Assembly (NCBI GenBank): GCA_021793575.1
Contig: JAJYSM010000004.1
Span: forward strand, 1-33,677
From: Pseudomonadota bacterium
GTDB taxonomy: Bacteria > Pseudomonadota > Gammaproteobacteria > Xanthomonadales > Rhodanobacteraceae
Reading direction: 5' to 3'
Length of the DNA stretch: 33,677 bases
Shown here: piece after piece, positions 7,974-17,859 of the stretch
How positions within the stretch are numbered: position 1 is the stretch's first letter
Layout of the letters: each line of letters starts with the position of its first letter
The notes under the pieces: model-generated
Databases searched by the model: none
The model's input: only the letters and a program-made list of their open reading frames with translations
What the model was told of the DNA's origin: nothing
Program-made: the position numbers and the translations under genes

Positions 7974-8164
7974 TAATCGTGCCGCCAAGGTTGCAGCGTC
8001 GGGCAAAAAGGCGGCAGTTATTCAGGTTCGTTCCCCCGGCGTGCGGCCTGCGCATCGGGCATCCGGGCCCGACCGCCAGTGAACCTGACACCGTTGACGG
8101 CATCCAACCGGGCACTTCTGGCGTATAAATCTTCTGCCTTCCCCACCGTCCAGGAACCGCACCC

Positions 8165-8710
8165 ATGAAGCCCTTGATGAAATTCGCTGTTGTTGCCCTC
8201 GTCGCTGCCGCCACCCTCGTCTCGCCGGCCTTCGCCGCCCTGAAGAAAGGCACGCAGGCTCCGGATTTCTCGGCGCCGGCCTTTCTTGCCGGAAAGCCAT
8301 TCACCTTCAAGCTCGCCGACGCCTTGAAGAAAGGGCCAGTGGTGGTGTACTTCTTCCCGGCCCCGCACACCACCGGCTGCAACATCGAGGCGCACCTGTT
8401 CTCGCAGGCCATCGACCAGTTCAAAGCCGAGCACGCCACCGTGATCGGCGTCACCGCCGGCAACCTCGATCAGCTGGCCGCCTTCTCGAAGGAAGCCGAC
8501 CACTGCAGCGGCAAGTTTCCGGTGGCGGCCGACCAGGGCGCCAAGATCGCCAAGGAGTACGACGCACTGCTGCTGCTGCGGCCGGGCTGGTCGGACCGCA
8601 CCTCGTACGTGATCGCGCCGTCCGGGAAGATCGCCTTCGTCTACTCCAGCCTCAGCCCGAACAAGCACGTGCAGGAAACGCTGGCAGCGGTGAAGGCGCT
8701 GGAGAAGTAA
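8165..8710 (+). CDS. Periplasmic peroxiredoxin (AhpC/TSA-Bcp type)
   Basis: 181 residues. Residues 1-24 ([24 protein letters not shown]) form a Sec signal peptide, so the enzyme acts in the periplasm. The thioredoxin fold follows ([14 protein letters not shown]), with the peroxidatic motif PxxxTxxC spanning P65-C72 (PAPHTTGC) and the supporting arginine at R145 ([17 protein letters not shown]). A second cysteine, C114, is a candidate resolving residue. The family reduces hydrogen peroxide and organic hydroperoxides through a cysteine sulfenic acid. AGGA precedes the ATG at 8165. The 247-base gap before the next gene holds no clear terminator. Its electron donor is not evident from the neighbours. 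Confidence 0.85.
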   Translation: MKPLMKFAVVALVAAATLVSPAFAALKKGTQAPDFSAPAFLAGKPFTFKLADALKKGPVVVYFFPAPHTTGCNIEAHLFSQAIDQFKAEHATVIGVTAGNLDQLAAFSKEADHCSGKFPVAADQGAKIAKEYDALLLLRPGWSDRTSYVIAPSGKIAFVYSSLSPNKHVQETLAAVKALEK

Positions 8711-8957
8711 AATCCAAACCAGTTCAAGTTTCCCCGTCCCGGCTTCACGCGTCTCGGTTTCACGGGATCGGCGTGCCCGGGCCGTGACGCTGTGGCTGCG
8801 CGGCAAGCGCGACGCCAAAAACATCCCCGACCAGCGCAGGACCGACGACGCGGGTGGATTTCGGCCTTCGCTGAGGTCGCCGCACGATGCCATCGCGGGC
8901 GCAACCTGCGGCCGCGCAGCCTACAATGGCGCCCTGTCTTCCATCGGTCGGGATCCC

Positions 8958-10157
<1,200 letters not shown>

Positions 10158-10175
10158 GCCACGGCGGCGTCTGCA

Positions 10176-10952
10176 TCAGCGCGACGTGGACGCGCGTTTG
10201 CGGGTATCCAGCGCCGCCACCTCGTCCGGGTTCAATCGCCGCCACTGGCCTTTTGCCAGCTCGCCCAGCGCCAGTGGGCCGATCGCCACGCGGATCAGGC
10301 GCAGCACGTCGAAGCCGAGCGCGGCCAGCAGGCGGCGGATATGCCGGTTGCGGCCTTCGTCCAGCACCACTTCCAGCCACGCATTCTTGTCGCCGGCGCG
10401 CAGCAGTGCGACTCGGGTCACCTTGAGCAGATCGCCGGCATCGGAAATCCCTGCCCGCATCGCGGCAAGCACCGTCTCATCCGGCCGGCCGGCCACCTGC
10501 ACGTGATACGTCTTGGGCAGATGCGCTGCAGGCTCCGTGATGCCGGCGGCCCAGCCCGTGTCGTTGCTCAGCAGCAGCAGGCCCTCACTGGCCTTGTCCA
10601 GCCGCCCCACCGGGCCCAGCCACGGCAAGGCGGCCGTGGCCAACGCGCTGTAGACAGTGTCGCGACCACGCTCGTCGGCGGTGCTCACCAGCAGACCGCG
10701 CGGCTTGTTGAAGGCCACATACGCGCGCTCGATCGCATGCACGGCCTGACCATCCACCACGATCAGCTGCCGCTCGCCATGTGCGGGATGCTGAGGGTCA
10801 CGCACCACCCGACCGTCCAGCGTCACGCGTCCGGCACGAATCCACTGCTCCGCCTGGCTGCGCGAGCAGACACCCAGCTTGGACAACGCACGCGCGAGCC
10901 CGTGCTGCGGCGGACAACGGGTCGGATCGGGGCGCGGAGGTCGATGCAACAT
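10176..10952 (-). CDS. rRNA pseudouridine synthase, RsuA/RluB/RluE/RluF family
   Basis: 258 residues from the ATG at 10952. Residues ~17-60 form an S4 RNA-binding domain (LARALSKLGVCSRSQAEQWI). The catalytic domain follows, with FNKPRGLLVS, the motif GRLDKASEGLLLLSND (catalytic Asp D119) and the RNRHIRRLLAALGFDVLRLIRV segment typical of this family. It isomerises a uridine in ribosomal RNA. The exact target cannot be decided from sequence alone. The start is uncertain: neither this ATG nor one at 11036 has a strong ribosome-binding site, but the extra 28 residues of the longer form do not look like a domain. Confidence 0.85.
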   Translation of the reverse strand: MLHRPPRPDPTRCPPQHGLARALSKLGVCSRSQAEQWIRAGRVTLDGRVVRDPQHPAHGERQLIVVDGQAVHAIERAYVAFNKPRGLLVSTADERGRDTVYSALATAALPWLGPVGRLDKASEGLLLLSNDTGWAAGITEPAAHLPKTYHVQVAGRPDETVLAAMRAGISDAGDLLKVTRVALLRAGDKNAWLEVVLDEGRNRHIRRLLAALGFDVLRLIRVAIGPLALGELAKGQWRRLNPDEVAALDTRKRASTSR

Positions 10953-11053
10953 GGGGCAGGCATGAAACCGGAGATCGCAATCGTGCAAGGATAGCTGCGA
11001 ATCGCCGCGACGCCATGACGCACACGCACGCCGCATCCGCGGCGATCGAAGAT

Positions 11054-11083
11054 AAAAAAAACCCGGCCGAAGCCGGGTTTTCT
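11054..11083 (-). terminator. Rho-independent terminator of the OmpA-family gene
   Basis: AACCCGGC (11060-11067), a CGAA tetraloop and GCCGGGTT (11072-11079) form an 8-bp stem. On the minus strand it is followed by a run of seven or more T. It lies about 25 bases beyond the stop of the OmpA-family gene at 11109. A shorter T-run on the other side makes weak bidirectional activity possible. Confidence 0.9.
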
Positions 11084-11108
11084 TACAACACTTGCAGCAG
11101 CGGTTCGA

Positions 11109-12257
11109 TTACTGCTGAACCTGCAGCTCGGTACGACGGTTCTGCGCACGACCGGCATCCGTGGCGTTGTCGCCGATCGGATCGTTCTTGCCGTGGCCGA
11201 TCGGGCCTTCCAGACGGCTGGCGGCAATGCCATGGCTGGTCAGGTAGTCGTACACGATCTTCGCGCGACGCTCAGACAGGCTCTGGTTGTACGCATCGCT
11301 ACCGATCGAGTCGGTGTAGCCAGCGACCGTCACGTGTACCTGCGGATAGCGCTGCAGGGTGTCGACAGCCTGGTTCAGCACCGAGATCGAGTCGGCGGTG
11401 GGTTCAGCCAGCGCCTTGGAGATGTCGGTTTCGCCCTTCTTCGGGCGGTCGAACTTGAAGTTCACGCCGCGCAGGTCGATGACGACCTTCTGCGGGCAGC
11501 CATCGGGGCCGACGATCGTGCCTTCCGGCAGGTTCGGGCACTTGTTGTCGCAGAGATTCACGCCGTTGACAATCGTCTTCGAGCAGTCAGGCGCGGCCGG
11601 AGCCGGTGTCGGGGCAACAGCAACCGCAGCCGCTGCCGGGGCGCCGAAGCGCGAAACGATGCTGAGGCCGAGGAACTCGTCGCCATAGCCGCTCTTGGCC
11701 GGGTTCGACTTGTTGTCCCAGTCATAGCGGTAACCGGCTTCCAGACGGATGTCGGTGCTGTCGGTAACCGTCTTGGACACACCGGCGCCCAGCTCTGCAG
11801 CAGGTGACCAACCACGCGCCATCGGATTCTGGTGATGGCTGCCCATCACGCCGGCGAGCAGATACGGGCGCCATGCATTCCAGTCGCCGTAATAGAAGCG
11901 GGCTGCGACGCCGATCGAGTTGTTGGCCCACGAGTTGGTACCGTGGCCACCGCCGTTCGCAACGCCCCTGTCGATCCGGCGCTTGGTGCGGTCAATGAAA
12001 GCGTCGATCGAGAGATTCGGGGTGAAGAAACGACCAAAGCCCAGGCCGTAGTAGAACTGGCGGCTGTTGGTGTTGCGTTTGGTGTCGTTGTAATAACCGC
12101 CGACGGTCGGCGCGATATACCAGCGACTGTCATAACTGGACACGCCGGAACTGGTGCTCGCGGAGTCAGCGGGAGCGGTGGCGGCGTCCTGCGCGTGAAC
12201 GGCACCTACGCCGCCCAGGGCGAGCGCGATCAGAAAGTACAAGCCCTTACGTTTCAT
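11109..12257 (-). CDS. OmpA-family outer-membrane protein
   Basis: 382 residues. The ATG at 12257 is chosen because GAGGAG lies 7 bases upstream; an upstream in-frame ATG would overlap that site. Residues 1-22 form a signal peptide (MKRKGLYFLIALALGGVGAVHA). Residues ~40-205 form an OmpA-like beta-barrel with alternating Tyr/Phe/Gly strands. An Ala/Pro linker and a short cysteine-containing CPNLPEGTIVGPDGCP segment, like thrombospondin type-3/TSP repeats, follow. The C-terminal OmpA domain carries VAGYTDSIGSDAYNQSLSERRA and GRAQNRRTEL, which bind peptidoglycan. It likely tethers the outer membrane to the cell wall. It is a single-gene unit with a strong terminator and a candidate extended -10 promoter. 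Confidence 0.92.
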   Translation of the reverse strand: MKRKGLYFLIALALGGVGAVHAQDAATAPADSASTSSGVSSYDSRWYIAPTVGGYYNDTKRNTNSRQFYYGLGFGRFFTPNLSIDAFIDRTKRRIDRGVANGGGHGTNSWANNSIGVAARFYYGDWNAWRPYLLAGVMGSHHQNPMARGWSPAAELGAGVSKTVTDSTDIRLEAGYRYDWDNKSNPAKSGYGDEFLGLSIVSRFGAPAAAAVAVAPTPAPAAPDCSKTIVNGVNLCDNKCPNLPEGTIVGPDGCPQKVVIDLRGVNFKFDRPKKGETDISKALAEPTADSISVLNQAVDTLQRYPQVHVTVAGYTDSIGSDAYNQSLSERRAKIVYDYLTSHGIAASRLEGPIGHGKNDPIGDNATDAGRAQNRRTELQVQQ

Positions 12258-12561
12258 CAGGTGTCTCCTCATTTTTTGAAGGTTTTTTGCATCCGTTCAA
12301 CTCCAGGCGGAGTTCAAGCGTCGGAATTGGATCTGGCACCTGCCAAGCTTGCCGCGCCTGGTCAGCTGTGCCGACAACAACAGCAAGGATTGTAGCAAAA
12401 TTGTTAAGTGGTTCGCGCGCCAGTACCTTGACAACTCGATGAATTCAGTAATCTCGGTGAGGCTTCATTCAGGAAAGCCCGGGATCGCATGAACATCCTC
12501 ATTCACGGTCAAAGCGCCGCAATGGCGCCTTGGCCTTCTTAATATTCCAGTCACACCGTCT
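12258..12561. other. Intergenic region upstream of the OmpA-family gene
   Basis: 304 bases without a gene. The left half is the leader of the OmpA-family transcript, including a CTCCAGGCGGAG inverted repeat near 12301-12312. The right half lies beyond the 3' end of prpD and holds the weak hairpin GCGCC-gcaat-GGCGC at 12514-12528, followed on the minus strand by TTT, a possible weak prpD terminator. A TCACAC/GTGTGA inverted pair overlaps the prpD stop codon. Confidence 0.4.
12389..12397 (-). promoter_or_regulatory. Extended -10 promoter candidate for the OmpA-family gene
   Basis: On the minus strand the sequence reads TGC-TACAAT, an extended -10 element (TGnTAtAAT) inside an AT-rich patch (CTTAACAATTTTGCTACAAT). 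No good -35 hexamer was found at 16-18 bases, which is tolerated in extended -10 promoters. It would give a leader of about 125 bases before the start at 12257. Confidence 0.4.
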
Positions 12562-14013
12562 TTACAGTGTGAAGAGTGCAAGGAAGTCGTGCACGGGCAT
12601 GGCGTCGAGCTTGCCCGGGTCACTCACCGCCGCCAGGATCGTCTTGACCCGATGCGCCGGCAGATGCCCGCGCATGGCCGCCTCGAACTTTTTCAGCAGC
12701 ACCGGGATGCCTTCGGCGCGGCGCTTGCGGTGACCGATCGGATAGTCGATGGAGACTTTTTCAGTGCTGCTGCCGTCATTGAAAAACACCTGCACGGAGT
12801 TGCCGATGTAGCGTTTGTCCGGATCGAAGTAGTCGCGGGTGAACTGCGCGTTTTCGCTCACCACCATCTTTTCACGCAGCGCGTCGATGCGTGGATCAAC
12901 GGCCACGGCGTCGTTGTAATCGTCGGCGGTCAGGCGGCCGAAGATCAGCGGCACAGCCACCATGTACTGGATGCAGTGATCGCGGTCAGCGTAGTTCGCC
13001 AGCGGACCGGTCTTGTCGATGATGCGGCAGCCGGCTTCCTGCGTCTCGATCACGATGCGCTCGATCTGATCCAGCCTCGCGGCGACCCCGCCGTGCAACT
13101 GCATGGCGCATTCCACCGCGGTCTGCGCGTGGAACTCGGCGGGAAAGCTGAGCTTGAACAGCACGTTTTCCATCACGTAGCTGCCGAATGCGCGCTCGAA
13201 CTCGAACGGCTGTCCCTTGAACGCCACGTCGCTGTAGCCCCAGGTCCTGGCGCTGATTGCCGACGGGTAGCCCGCCACACCGCGGTAGACCGCGTTGATC
13301 GCGTGCGTGACGGCTCGCCGGCAGGCATCGCCGGCAGCCCAGCTCTTGCGCGGCCCGGCATTCGGCGCGTGGCGGTAGGTGCGCAGCGCGCCGTTGTCGA
13401 TCCAGCTGTGCGACACCGCGGTGGTGATCTGCTCCTTGCTGCCGCCCAGCATGGCGGTGGTCACCGCGGTCGACGCCAGACGCACCAGGATCACGTGATC
13501 CTGGCCGACGCGGTTGAAGCTGTTTTTCAGCGCGTAGCAGCCCTGGATCTCGTGCGCCTTGATCGCCCAGGTGAGCACGTCGCGCACGCTCAATGGTGGA
13601 GTGCCCTCGCGCCCGGCCTTGCGGCCGAGGTAATCGGCCACCGCCAGAATCGCACCGAGATTGTCCGACGGGTGGCCCCACTCCGCGGCCAGCCAGGTGT
13701 CGTTGAAGTCGAGCCAGCGGATCTGCGTGCCGATCGCGAACGCGGCCTGCACCGGGTCCAATTCATGGCTGGTGCCAGGCACGCGGGCGCCGCCCGGCAG
13801 CGTGGCGCCCGGCACCAGCGGCCCCAGATGCTTGACGCATTCGGGAAACTTCATCGCCAGCATCGCGGTGCCGAGCGAATCGAGCAGCATGTAGCGCGCG
13901 GTGTCGTAGGCCTCCTTCGAATCGATCCGGTAATCGGCCACGTAGTCGGCGATGTCAACCATCGACGGATCGGGATCGGGACGTACAGCGGAGCGGATGT
14001 CGTGCGCACTCAT
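12562..14013 (-). CDS. prpD: 2-methylcitrate dehydratase
   Basis: 483 residues from the ATG at 14013, the same length as E. coli PrpD. It is a cytoplasmic MmgE/PrpD-family enzyme that dehydrates 2-methylcitrate to 2-methyl-cis-aconitate in the methylcitrate cycle. Family segments include DSLGTAMLAM, the GTSHELDPVQAAFAIG region, RWLDFNDTWLAAEWGHPSDNLG and the C-terminal YFDPDKRYIGNSVQVFF. Because a PrpD is present, an AcnD/PrpF pair is not required; none is seen here, and an aconitase elsewhere would complete the isomerisation. It is on the same strand as prpC and prpB but separated from them by two plus-strand genes, so it must be transcribed separately. The divergent riboswitch promoter lies 70 bases beyond its start. 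Confidence 0.95.
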   Translation of the reverse strand: MSAHDIRSAVRPDPDPSMVDIADYVADYRIDSKEAYDTARYMLLDSLGTAMLAMKFPECVKHLGPLVPGATLPGGARVPGTSHELDPVQAAFAIGTQIRWLDFNDTWLAAEWGHPSDNLGAILAVADYLGRKAGREGTPPLSVRDVLTWAIKAHEIQGCYALKNSFNRVGQDHVILVRLASTAVTTAMLGGSKEQITTAVSHSWIDNGALRTYRHAPNAGPRKSWAAGDACRRAVTHAINAVYRGVAGYPSAISARTWGYSDVAFKGQPFEFERAFGSYVMENVLFKLSFPAEFHAQTAVECAMQLHGGVAARLDQIERIVIETQEAGCRIIDKTGPLANYADRDHCIQYMVAVPLIFGRLTADDYNDAVAVDPRIDALREKMVVSENAQFTRDYFDPDKRYIGNSVQVFFNDGSSTEKVSIDYPIGHRKRRAEGIPVLLKKFEAAMRGHLPAHRVKTILAAVSDPGKLDAMPVHDFLALFTL

Positions 14014-14082
14014 GGTCAAATCTCGCCGCAGGGGAAACCACCATTTTAACTGACCGCGCTCCTCCGCAGCGGCCCGCGTCGC

Positions 14083-14111
14083 TTGACCATGCGGGCGCCG
14101 GCCCTGACAAT
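14083..14111 (+). promoter_or_regulatory. Sigma-70-type promoter of the riboswitch/TerC unit
   Basis: TTGACC (14083-14088, 5 of 6 with the -35 consensus) and GACAAT (14106-14111, 4 of 6 with the -10 consensus, including the key A and T) are separated by 17 bases. The predicted transcript would begin near 14118, just upstream of the riboswitch aptamer, as expected for a riboswitch-controlled gene. Confidence 0.6.
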
Positions 14112-14123
14112 CCCTGCGCACAT

Positions 14124-14242
14124 CCCAGAAGGGAGTAGTTCCTGAGGCCAGCTTTCCGGCGTCAGTGCGGTGATCGTCAACACGAGCGGCGCATCGCTCC
14201 GGTCATCGCGGCAGGGTTCCGCTGCGAACGAGACTTTTGTGG
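14124..14242 (+). ncRNA. yybP-ykoY riboswitch (Mn2+-sensing)
   Basis: The aptamer hallmarks appear in order. GAAGGGAGTAGTT at 14128-14140 matches the conserved 5' strand and loop L1 (consensus GGGGAGUAG). A GTCAACACG core sits at 14176-14184. GCGAACGAGACTTTTGT at 14224-14240 matches the 3' strand (consensus GCRAGACCUUU). The ends can pair to form P1 with small bulges. This family binds Mn2+ and typically controls TerC/YjbE/Alx-type membrane proteins and Mn exporters, and such a gene starts 60 bases downstream. The linker is GC-rich (CACGG...CCGTG pairing possible), so control at the ribosome-binding site is likely. Recognition is by motif, not by a covariance model. Confidence 0.82.
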
Positions 14243-14302
14243 TGGACACGGGCCGCGCGCGTCCGTGCCCGCTGCATTGTCCCGACGCGCATGGAACACC
14301 GC

Positions 14303-14974
14303 ATGCCACTGATCAGCTCTGATTTTTTCTCCGGCCTGCTGGCCATCATCCTGCTGGATCTGGTGCTGGCCGGCGACAACGCCATCGTGATCGCGATGGC
14401 CGCGCGCAACCTGCCGAAGCCGCTGCAGCGCAGGGCCGTGTTCTGGGGCAGCTTTGGCGCGATCGCGGTGCGCGTGCTGCTGACGACAGTGGTGGTGTTC
14501 CTGCTCAAGCTGCCCGGACTGATGCTGGCTGGTGGCCTGCTGCTGCTGCCGATCGCATGGAAGCTGCTGCAGCCCGACGCCGACAGCACCCATCGGGTCA
14601 GCGCCTCCGACAGCTTCTGGAGCGCGCTGCGCACGATCATCGTGGCCGATGCCCTGATGGGCATGGACAACGTGCTGGCGATCGCCGGCGCCTCGAAGGG
14701 GCATCTCGACCTGGTGGTGCTGGGACTGCTGATCAGCGTACCGCTGGTGGTGTGGGGTTCGACCCTGATCCTGCGCTGGATCGGGCGTTTCCCGATCATC
14801 ATCTACATCGGCGCCGGTGCCATCGCCTTCACTGCCGCGCGCATGATCGCCCACGATCCGCTGGCGTCGAGCCTGTTCGATGCGCGCCCGTGGGCCGCGA
14901 ACGCTCTGGAACTGCTGCTGGTGCTGGGCATCTGCGGCAGCGGCTGGTGGCGACGGCACCAGCCGGCCGCTTGA
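14303..14974 (+). CDS. TerC/YjbE-family integral membrane protein, probable metal (Mn2+) exporter
   Basis: 223 residues with about seven hydrophobic segments. The paired acidic motifs LAGDNAIVIAMA (helix 1) and MGMDNVLAIAGAS (mid-protein) are the signature of TerC/YjbE proteins, whose Asp and Asn residues are thought to bind metal inside the membrane. Start: the ATG at 14303 has GGA 7 bases upstream, whereas the ATG at 14291 has no ribosome-binding site. The upstream yybP-ykoY riboswitch points to manganese as the physiological signal. In related systems such proteins export Mn2+ or supply it to exported enzymes, so a role in Mn2+ efflux is inferred here. A GST gene follows after 59 bases and may be cotranscribed. 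Confidence 0.88.
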   Translation: MPLISSDFFSGLLAIILLDLVLAGDNAIVIAMAARNLPKPLQRRAVFWGSFGAIAVRVLLTTVVVFLLKLPGLMLAGGLLLLPIAWKLLQPDADSTHRVSASDSFWSALRTIIVADALMGMDNVLAIAGASKGHLDLVVLGLLISVPLVVWGSTLILRWIGRFPIIIYIGAGAIAFTAARMIAHDPLASSLFDARPWAANALELLLVLGICGSGWWRRHQPAA

Positions 14975-15033
14975 GATGAGCGTGAGGGCAGCACACACTG
15001 GACCTCCTGTCGACACATCCACGAGGAATCCTG

Positions 15034-15645
15034 ATGAAGCTCTACTACCTGCCCGGCGCCTGCTCGCTGGCCGACCACATCGTGCTGGAATGGATCGGCC
15101 AGCCCTACGAGGCGCAGCAGGTCGAGCGTAGCGAGCTGCGCTCTGAGGCCCATCTGAAACGGCATCCGGTGGGCCAGGTGCCTGTGCTGGTCGAGGACGA
15201 TGGCTGGCAGCTCACCGAGAACGTGGCCATCCTCAACTATCTGGCCGACCGCTTTCCGGCGGCCGGGCTCGGCGGCGACGGCACTGCGCGCGGGCGCGCC
15301 GAGGTGAACCGCTGGCTGGGCTACCTCAACTCCGAGGTGCACCAGACGTTCAAGCCGCTGTTCGCTCCACAGCGCTTCATCACGGATGAGCGTCAGCATG
15401 CCGAACTGCAGGACACCGCGCGCGCCAAGCTGCGCCAGCATTTCATCTTGTTCGACCAGCAGCTGGCCGAGCGCGACTGGCTCACCGGCACGCGTTCGCT
15501 GGCCGATCCCTACCTGTTCGTGGTGGCGCGCTGGGCCAGGGCCAAGCAGGTGAACCTGCAGGGGCTGGAGCGGCTGGCGCGCTTCAACGAGCGCCTGCAC
15601 GCGGATGCAGGCGTGCAGGCAGCGATGCTGGCTGAGGGGCTGTAG
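15034..15645 (+). CDS. Glutathione S-transferase, beta class
   Basis: 203 residues. The thioredoxin-like domain begins MKLYYLPGACSLADHIVL, where C10 is the cysteine that distinguishes beta-class bacterial GSTs. GQVPVL and the glutathione-contact motif ENVAILNYLADR follow, then the all-helical C-terminal domain (~residues 88-203). It conjugates or reduces electrophiles using glutathione in the cytoplasm. AGGA precedes the ATG at 15034, 59 bases after the TerC-type gene and on the same strand, so both may answer to the riboswitch promoter. It ends 22 bases from the convergent prpC stop, with no terminator visible between them. Confidence 0.9.
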   Translation: MKLYYLPGACSLADHIVLEWIGQPYEAQQVERSELRSEAHLKRHPVGQVPVLVEDDGWQLTENVAILNYLADRFPAAGLGGDGTARGRAEVNRWLGYLNSEVHQTFKPLFAPQRFITDERQHAELQDTARAKLRQHFILFDQQLAERDWLTGTRSLADPYLFVVARWARAKQVNLQGLERLARFNERLHADAGVQAAMLAEGL

Positions 15646-15667
15646 CCAGCCACCTGCGGCGCCAAAC

Positions 15668-16819
15668 TCAGCGCTTGTCGATCGGCACGTAGGCCTGGTC
15701 GTCCGGGCCGGTGTAGTTCGCGCTGGGGCGGATGATCTTGCCGTCCTCGCGCTGCTCGATCACGTGCGCGCTCCAGCCGGAAGTGCGGGCGATCACGAAC
15801 AACGGCGTGAACATCGCGGTGGGCACGCCCATCATGTGATACGCGCTGGCGGAGAACCAGTCGAGGTTGGGGAACATCTTCTTCACCTCACCCATCACCT
15901 TCTCGATCCGCTCGGAGACCTCGAACAGGGTCGGATTGCCGCCCTCGCTGCAAAGCTTGCGCGAGATCTCCTTGATGATCTCGTTGCGCGGATCAGCCAC
16001 CGTGTATACCGGGTGGCCGAAGCCGATGATGATCTCCTTGCGCTCGACGCGGGCGCGGATATCCGCTTCCGCCTCGCCGGCGCTGCGGTAGCGCGCGATG
16101 ATTTCCATCGCCACCTCGTTCGCACCGCCGTGCTTGGGGCCGCGCAGCGCGCCGATCGCACCGGTGAGCGCCGAATACATGTCGGAGCCGGTACCGGCGA
16201 TCACGCGGGCGGCGAACGTCGACGCATTGAACTCGTGCTCGGCGTACAGCACCAGCGACTTGTCCAGCGCCTGCGCGTGCAGCTCGCTCGGTTTCTTCCC
16301 GTGCAGCAGGTGCAGGAAGTGCGCGGCGATCGACTCGTCGTCGGTCTGCGTCTCGATGCGCTTGCCGTTGTGGCTGAAGTGGTACCAGTACAGCAGCATC
16401 GAGCCGAAGCTGGCCATCAGCCGATCGGCGATCTCGCGCGCACCGGCGAGATTGTGGTCGTCCTTCTCCGGCAGCACGGTACCGAGCATCGAGCAGCCGG
16501 TGCGCATCACGTCCATCGGATGGGTGGCCGCCGGCAGCAGTTCCAGCGCGGCCTTGACCGGTGCCGGCAAGCCGCGCAGGCGCTTCAGCCGCGCGCGGTA
16601 GTTGTTGAGCTCGGTCCAGTTCGGCAGCACGCCGTAGACCAACAGGTAGGCGACCTCCTCGAAACAGCCCCTGGTCGCCAGCTCGTGGATGTCGTAGCCG
16701 CGGTAATGCAGGTCGTTGCCGCTGCGGCCGACCGTGCACAGCGCGGTATTGCCCGCCGCCACGCCGGACAGCGCGACGGATTTCTTGGCCTTGGGCAGGG
16801 TTTGCGTGATTTCGCTCAT
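15668..16819 (-). CDS. prpC: 2-methylcitrate synthase
   Basis: 383 residues from the ATG at 16819, which has AGGAG 8 bases upstream. It is a citrate-synthase-fold enzyme that condenses propionyl-CoA with oxaloacetate. The motifs [10 protein letters not shown] near the N-terminus, [11 protein letters not shown] and [15 protein letters not shown] (both with catalytic histidines) and the C-terminal [20 protein letters not shown] are typical of PrpC-type short citrate synthases. The neighbouring prpB and prpE separate it from housekeeping GltA. It is the last gene of the mdh-prpE-prpB-prpC run and lies 76 bases after prpB. Confidence 0.95.
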   Translation of the reverse strand: MSEITQTLPKAKKSVALSGVAAGNTALCTVGRSGNDLHYRGYDIHELATRGCFEEVAYLLVYGVLPNWTELNNYRARLKRLRGLPAPVKAALELLPAATHPMDVMRTGCSMLGTVLPEKDDHNLAGAREIADRLMASFGSMLLYWYHFSHNGKRIETQTDDESIAAHFLHLLHGKKPSELHAQALDKSLVLYAEHEFNASTFAARVIAGTGSDMYSALTGAIGALRGPKHGGANEVAMEIIARYRSAGEAEADIRARVERKEIIIGFGHPVYTVADPRNEIIKEISRKLCSEGGNPTLFEVSERIEKVMGEVKKMFPNLDWFSASAYHMMGVPTAMFTPLFVIARTSGWSAHVIEQREDGKIIRPSANYTGPDDQAYVPIDKR

Positions 16820-16895
16820 CAAAAACACTCCTGAGACTTGCAGATGCATGGCGATACCGCTGGCACCGCGCACGCGAAAAGTGGCCCTGCCGCGA

Positions 16896-17786
16896 TCACA
16901 CCTGCTTGGCGGCAAACAGTGCGTCGAGTTTGCTTTCGAATTCGTGATAGCCGATGCGCTGGTACAGCTCATCGCGCGTCTGCATGGTGTCGATCACGTT
17001 GCGCTGGTGGCCGTCGCGGCGGATCGCCTGATAGACGTTCTCGGCGGCCTTGTTCATCGCGCGGAATGCCGACAGCGGATACAGCACGATGCCTACCCCC
17101 GCGCTGGCCAGCTCCTGCACACTGAACAACGGGGTCTGACCGAACTCGGTGATATTGGCCAGCACCGGTACCTTCACCGCATCGACGAAGCGACGATAGG
17201 TCGGCAGGTCGTACGCGGCCTCAGCGAAGATGCCGTCAGCACCGGCCTCGACGCACTTGACGGCACGCGCGATCGCCGCGTCCACACCATCGACCGCGAT
17301 CGCATCGGTGCGCGCGATCAGGAAGAAATCCGCGTCGGTCCGGGCATCGGCGGCCGCCTTGACGCGGTCCGCCATCTCGTCGGCGGAAACGATCTCCTTG
17401 CCGGGCCGATGGCCGCAGCGCTTGGCTCCGACCTGATCCTCGATATGGCAGGCCGCGGCACCGAACTTGATCAGGCTTTTCACCGTGCGCGCGATGTTGA
17501 ATGCGCTGGGGCCGAAACCGGTGTCGATGTCCACCATCAACGGCAACTCGCACACGTCGGTGATGCGGCGCACGTCGGTCAGCACATCGTCCAGCGTGTT
17601 GATGCCGAGATCCGGCAGCCCGAGCGAACCGGCCGCCACACCACCACCGGACAGGTAGATGGCACGATAGCCCGCACGCCGCGCGAGCAGCGCGTGATTG
17701 GCGTTGATCGCGCCGATCACCTGCAACGGCTGCTCTTCGACCAGCGCGGCGCGGAAACGCGCGCCGGGGGATGCACTCTTCGCCAT
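16896..17786 (-). CDS. prpB: 2-methylisocitrate lyase
   Basis: 296 residues from the ATG at 17786, equal in length to E. coli PrpB. This start has GGAG at good spacing; an upstream ATG at 17810 does not. It is a PEP mutase/isocitrate lyase superfamily TIM barrel. The Mg2+-binding region is VDIDTGFG, and the catalytic cysteine is C124 in [29 protein letters not shown] and [16 protein letters not shown] are family segments. It cleaves methylisocitrate to pyruvate and succinate, the last step of the cycle. It lies between prpE (73 bases upstream) and prpC. Confidence 0.96.
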   Translation of the reverse strand: MAKSASPGARFRAALVEEQPLQVIGAINANHALLARRAGYRAIYLSGGGVAAGSLGLPDLGINTLDDVLTDVRRITDVCELPLMVDIDTGFGPSAFNIARTVKSLIKFGAAACHIEDQVGAKRCGHRPGKEIVSADEMADRVKAAADARTDADFFLIARTDAIAVDGVDAAIARAVKCVEAGADGIFAEAAYDLPTYRRFVDAVKVPVLANITEFGQTPLFSVQELASAGVGIVLYPLSAFRAMNKAAENVYQAIRRDGHQRNVIDTMQTRDELYQRIGYHEFESKLDALFAAKQV

Positions 17787-17859
17787 GGGAAGCTCCGCGT
17801 AAACCTTCATTTTAGCGCACCGCGATCGTGCCCGCTGCGAGCCGCGCGGGCAGCGGCGA

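Larger units (their letters stand above)
7821..8164. promoter_or_regulatory. Divergent intergenic control region (secreted protein / peroxiredoxin)
   Basis: This 344-base gap separates two divergent genes. It holds a perfect 18-bp palindrome and a Clp/CRP-like site (listed separately), plus a looser inverted pair CGCATA (7909-7914) / TATGCG (7922-7927) that repeats the ACGCAT core of the palindrome. A TATAAAT at 8124-8130 could be the -10 of the peroxiredoxin gene, but no convincing -35 lies at the right distance. The stretch 7900-7980 is visibly more AT-rich than its surroundings. No gene was seen. Confidence 0.5.

Noticed and set aside
8094-8129. TTGACG and TATAAA as a promoter for the peroxiredoxin gene
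   Set aside because: The spacer is 24 bases, too long for a sigma-70 promoter. Only the -10-like box was noted.
12589-14049. 486-codon plus-strand open frame opposite prpD
   Set aside because: It is a shadow of a clearly recognised PrpD of standard length.
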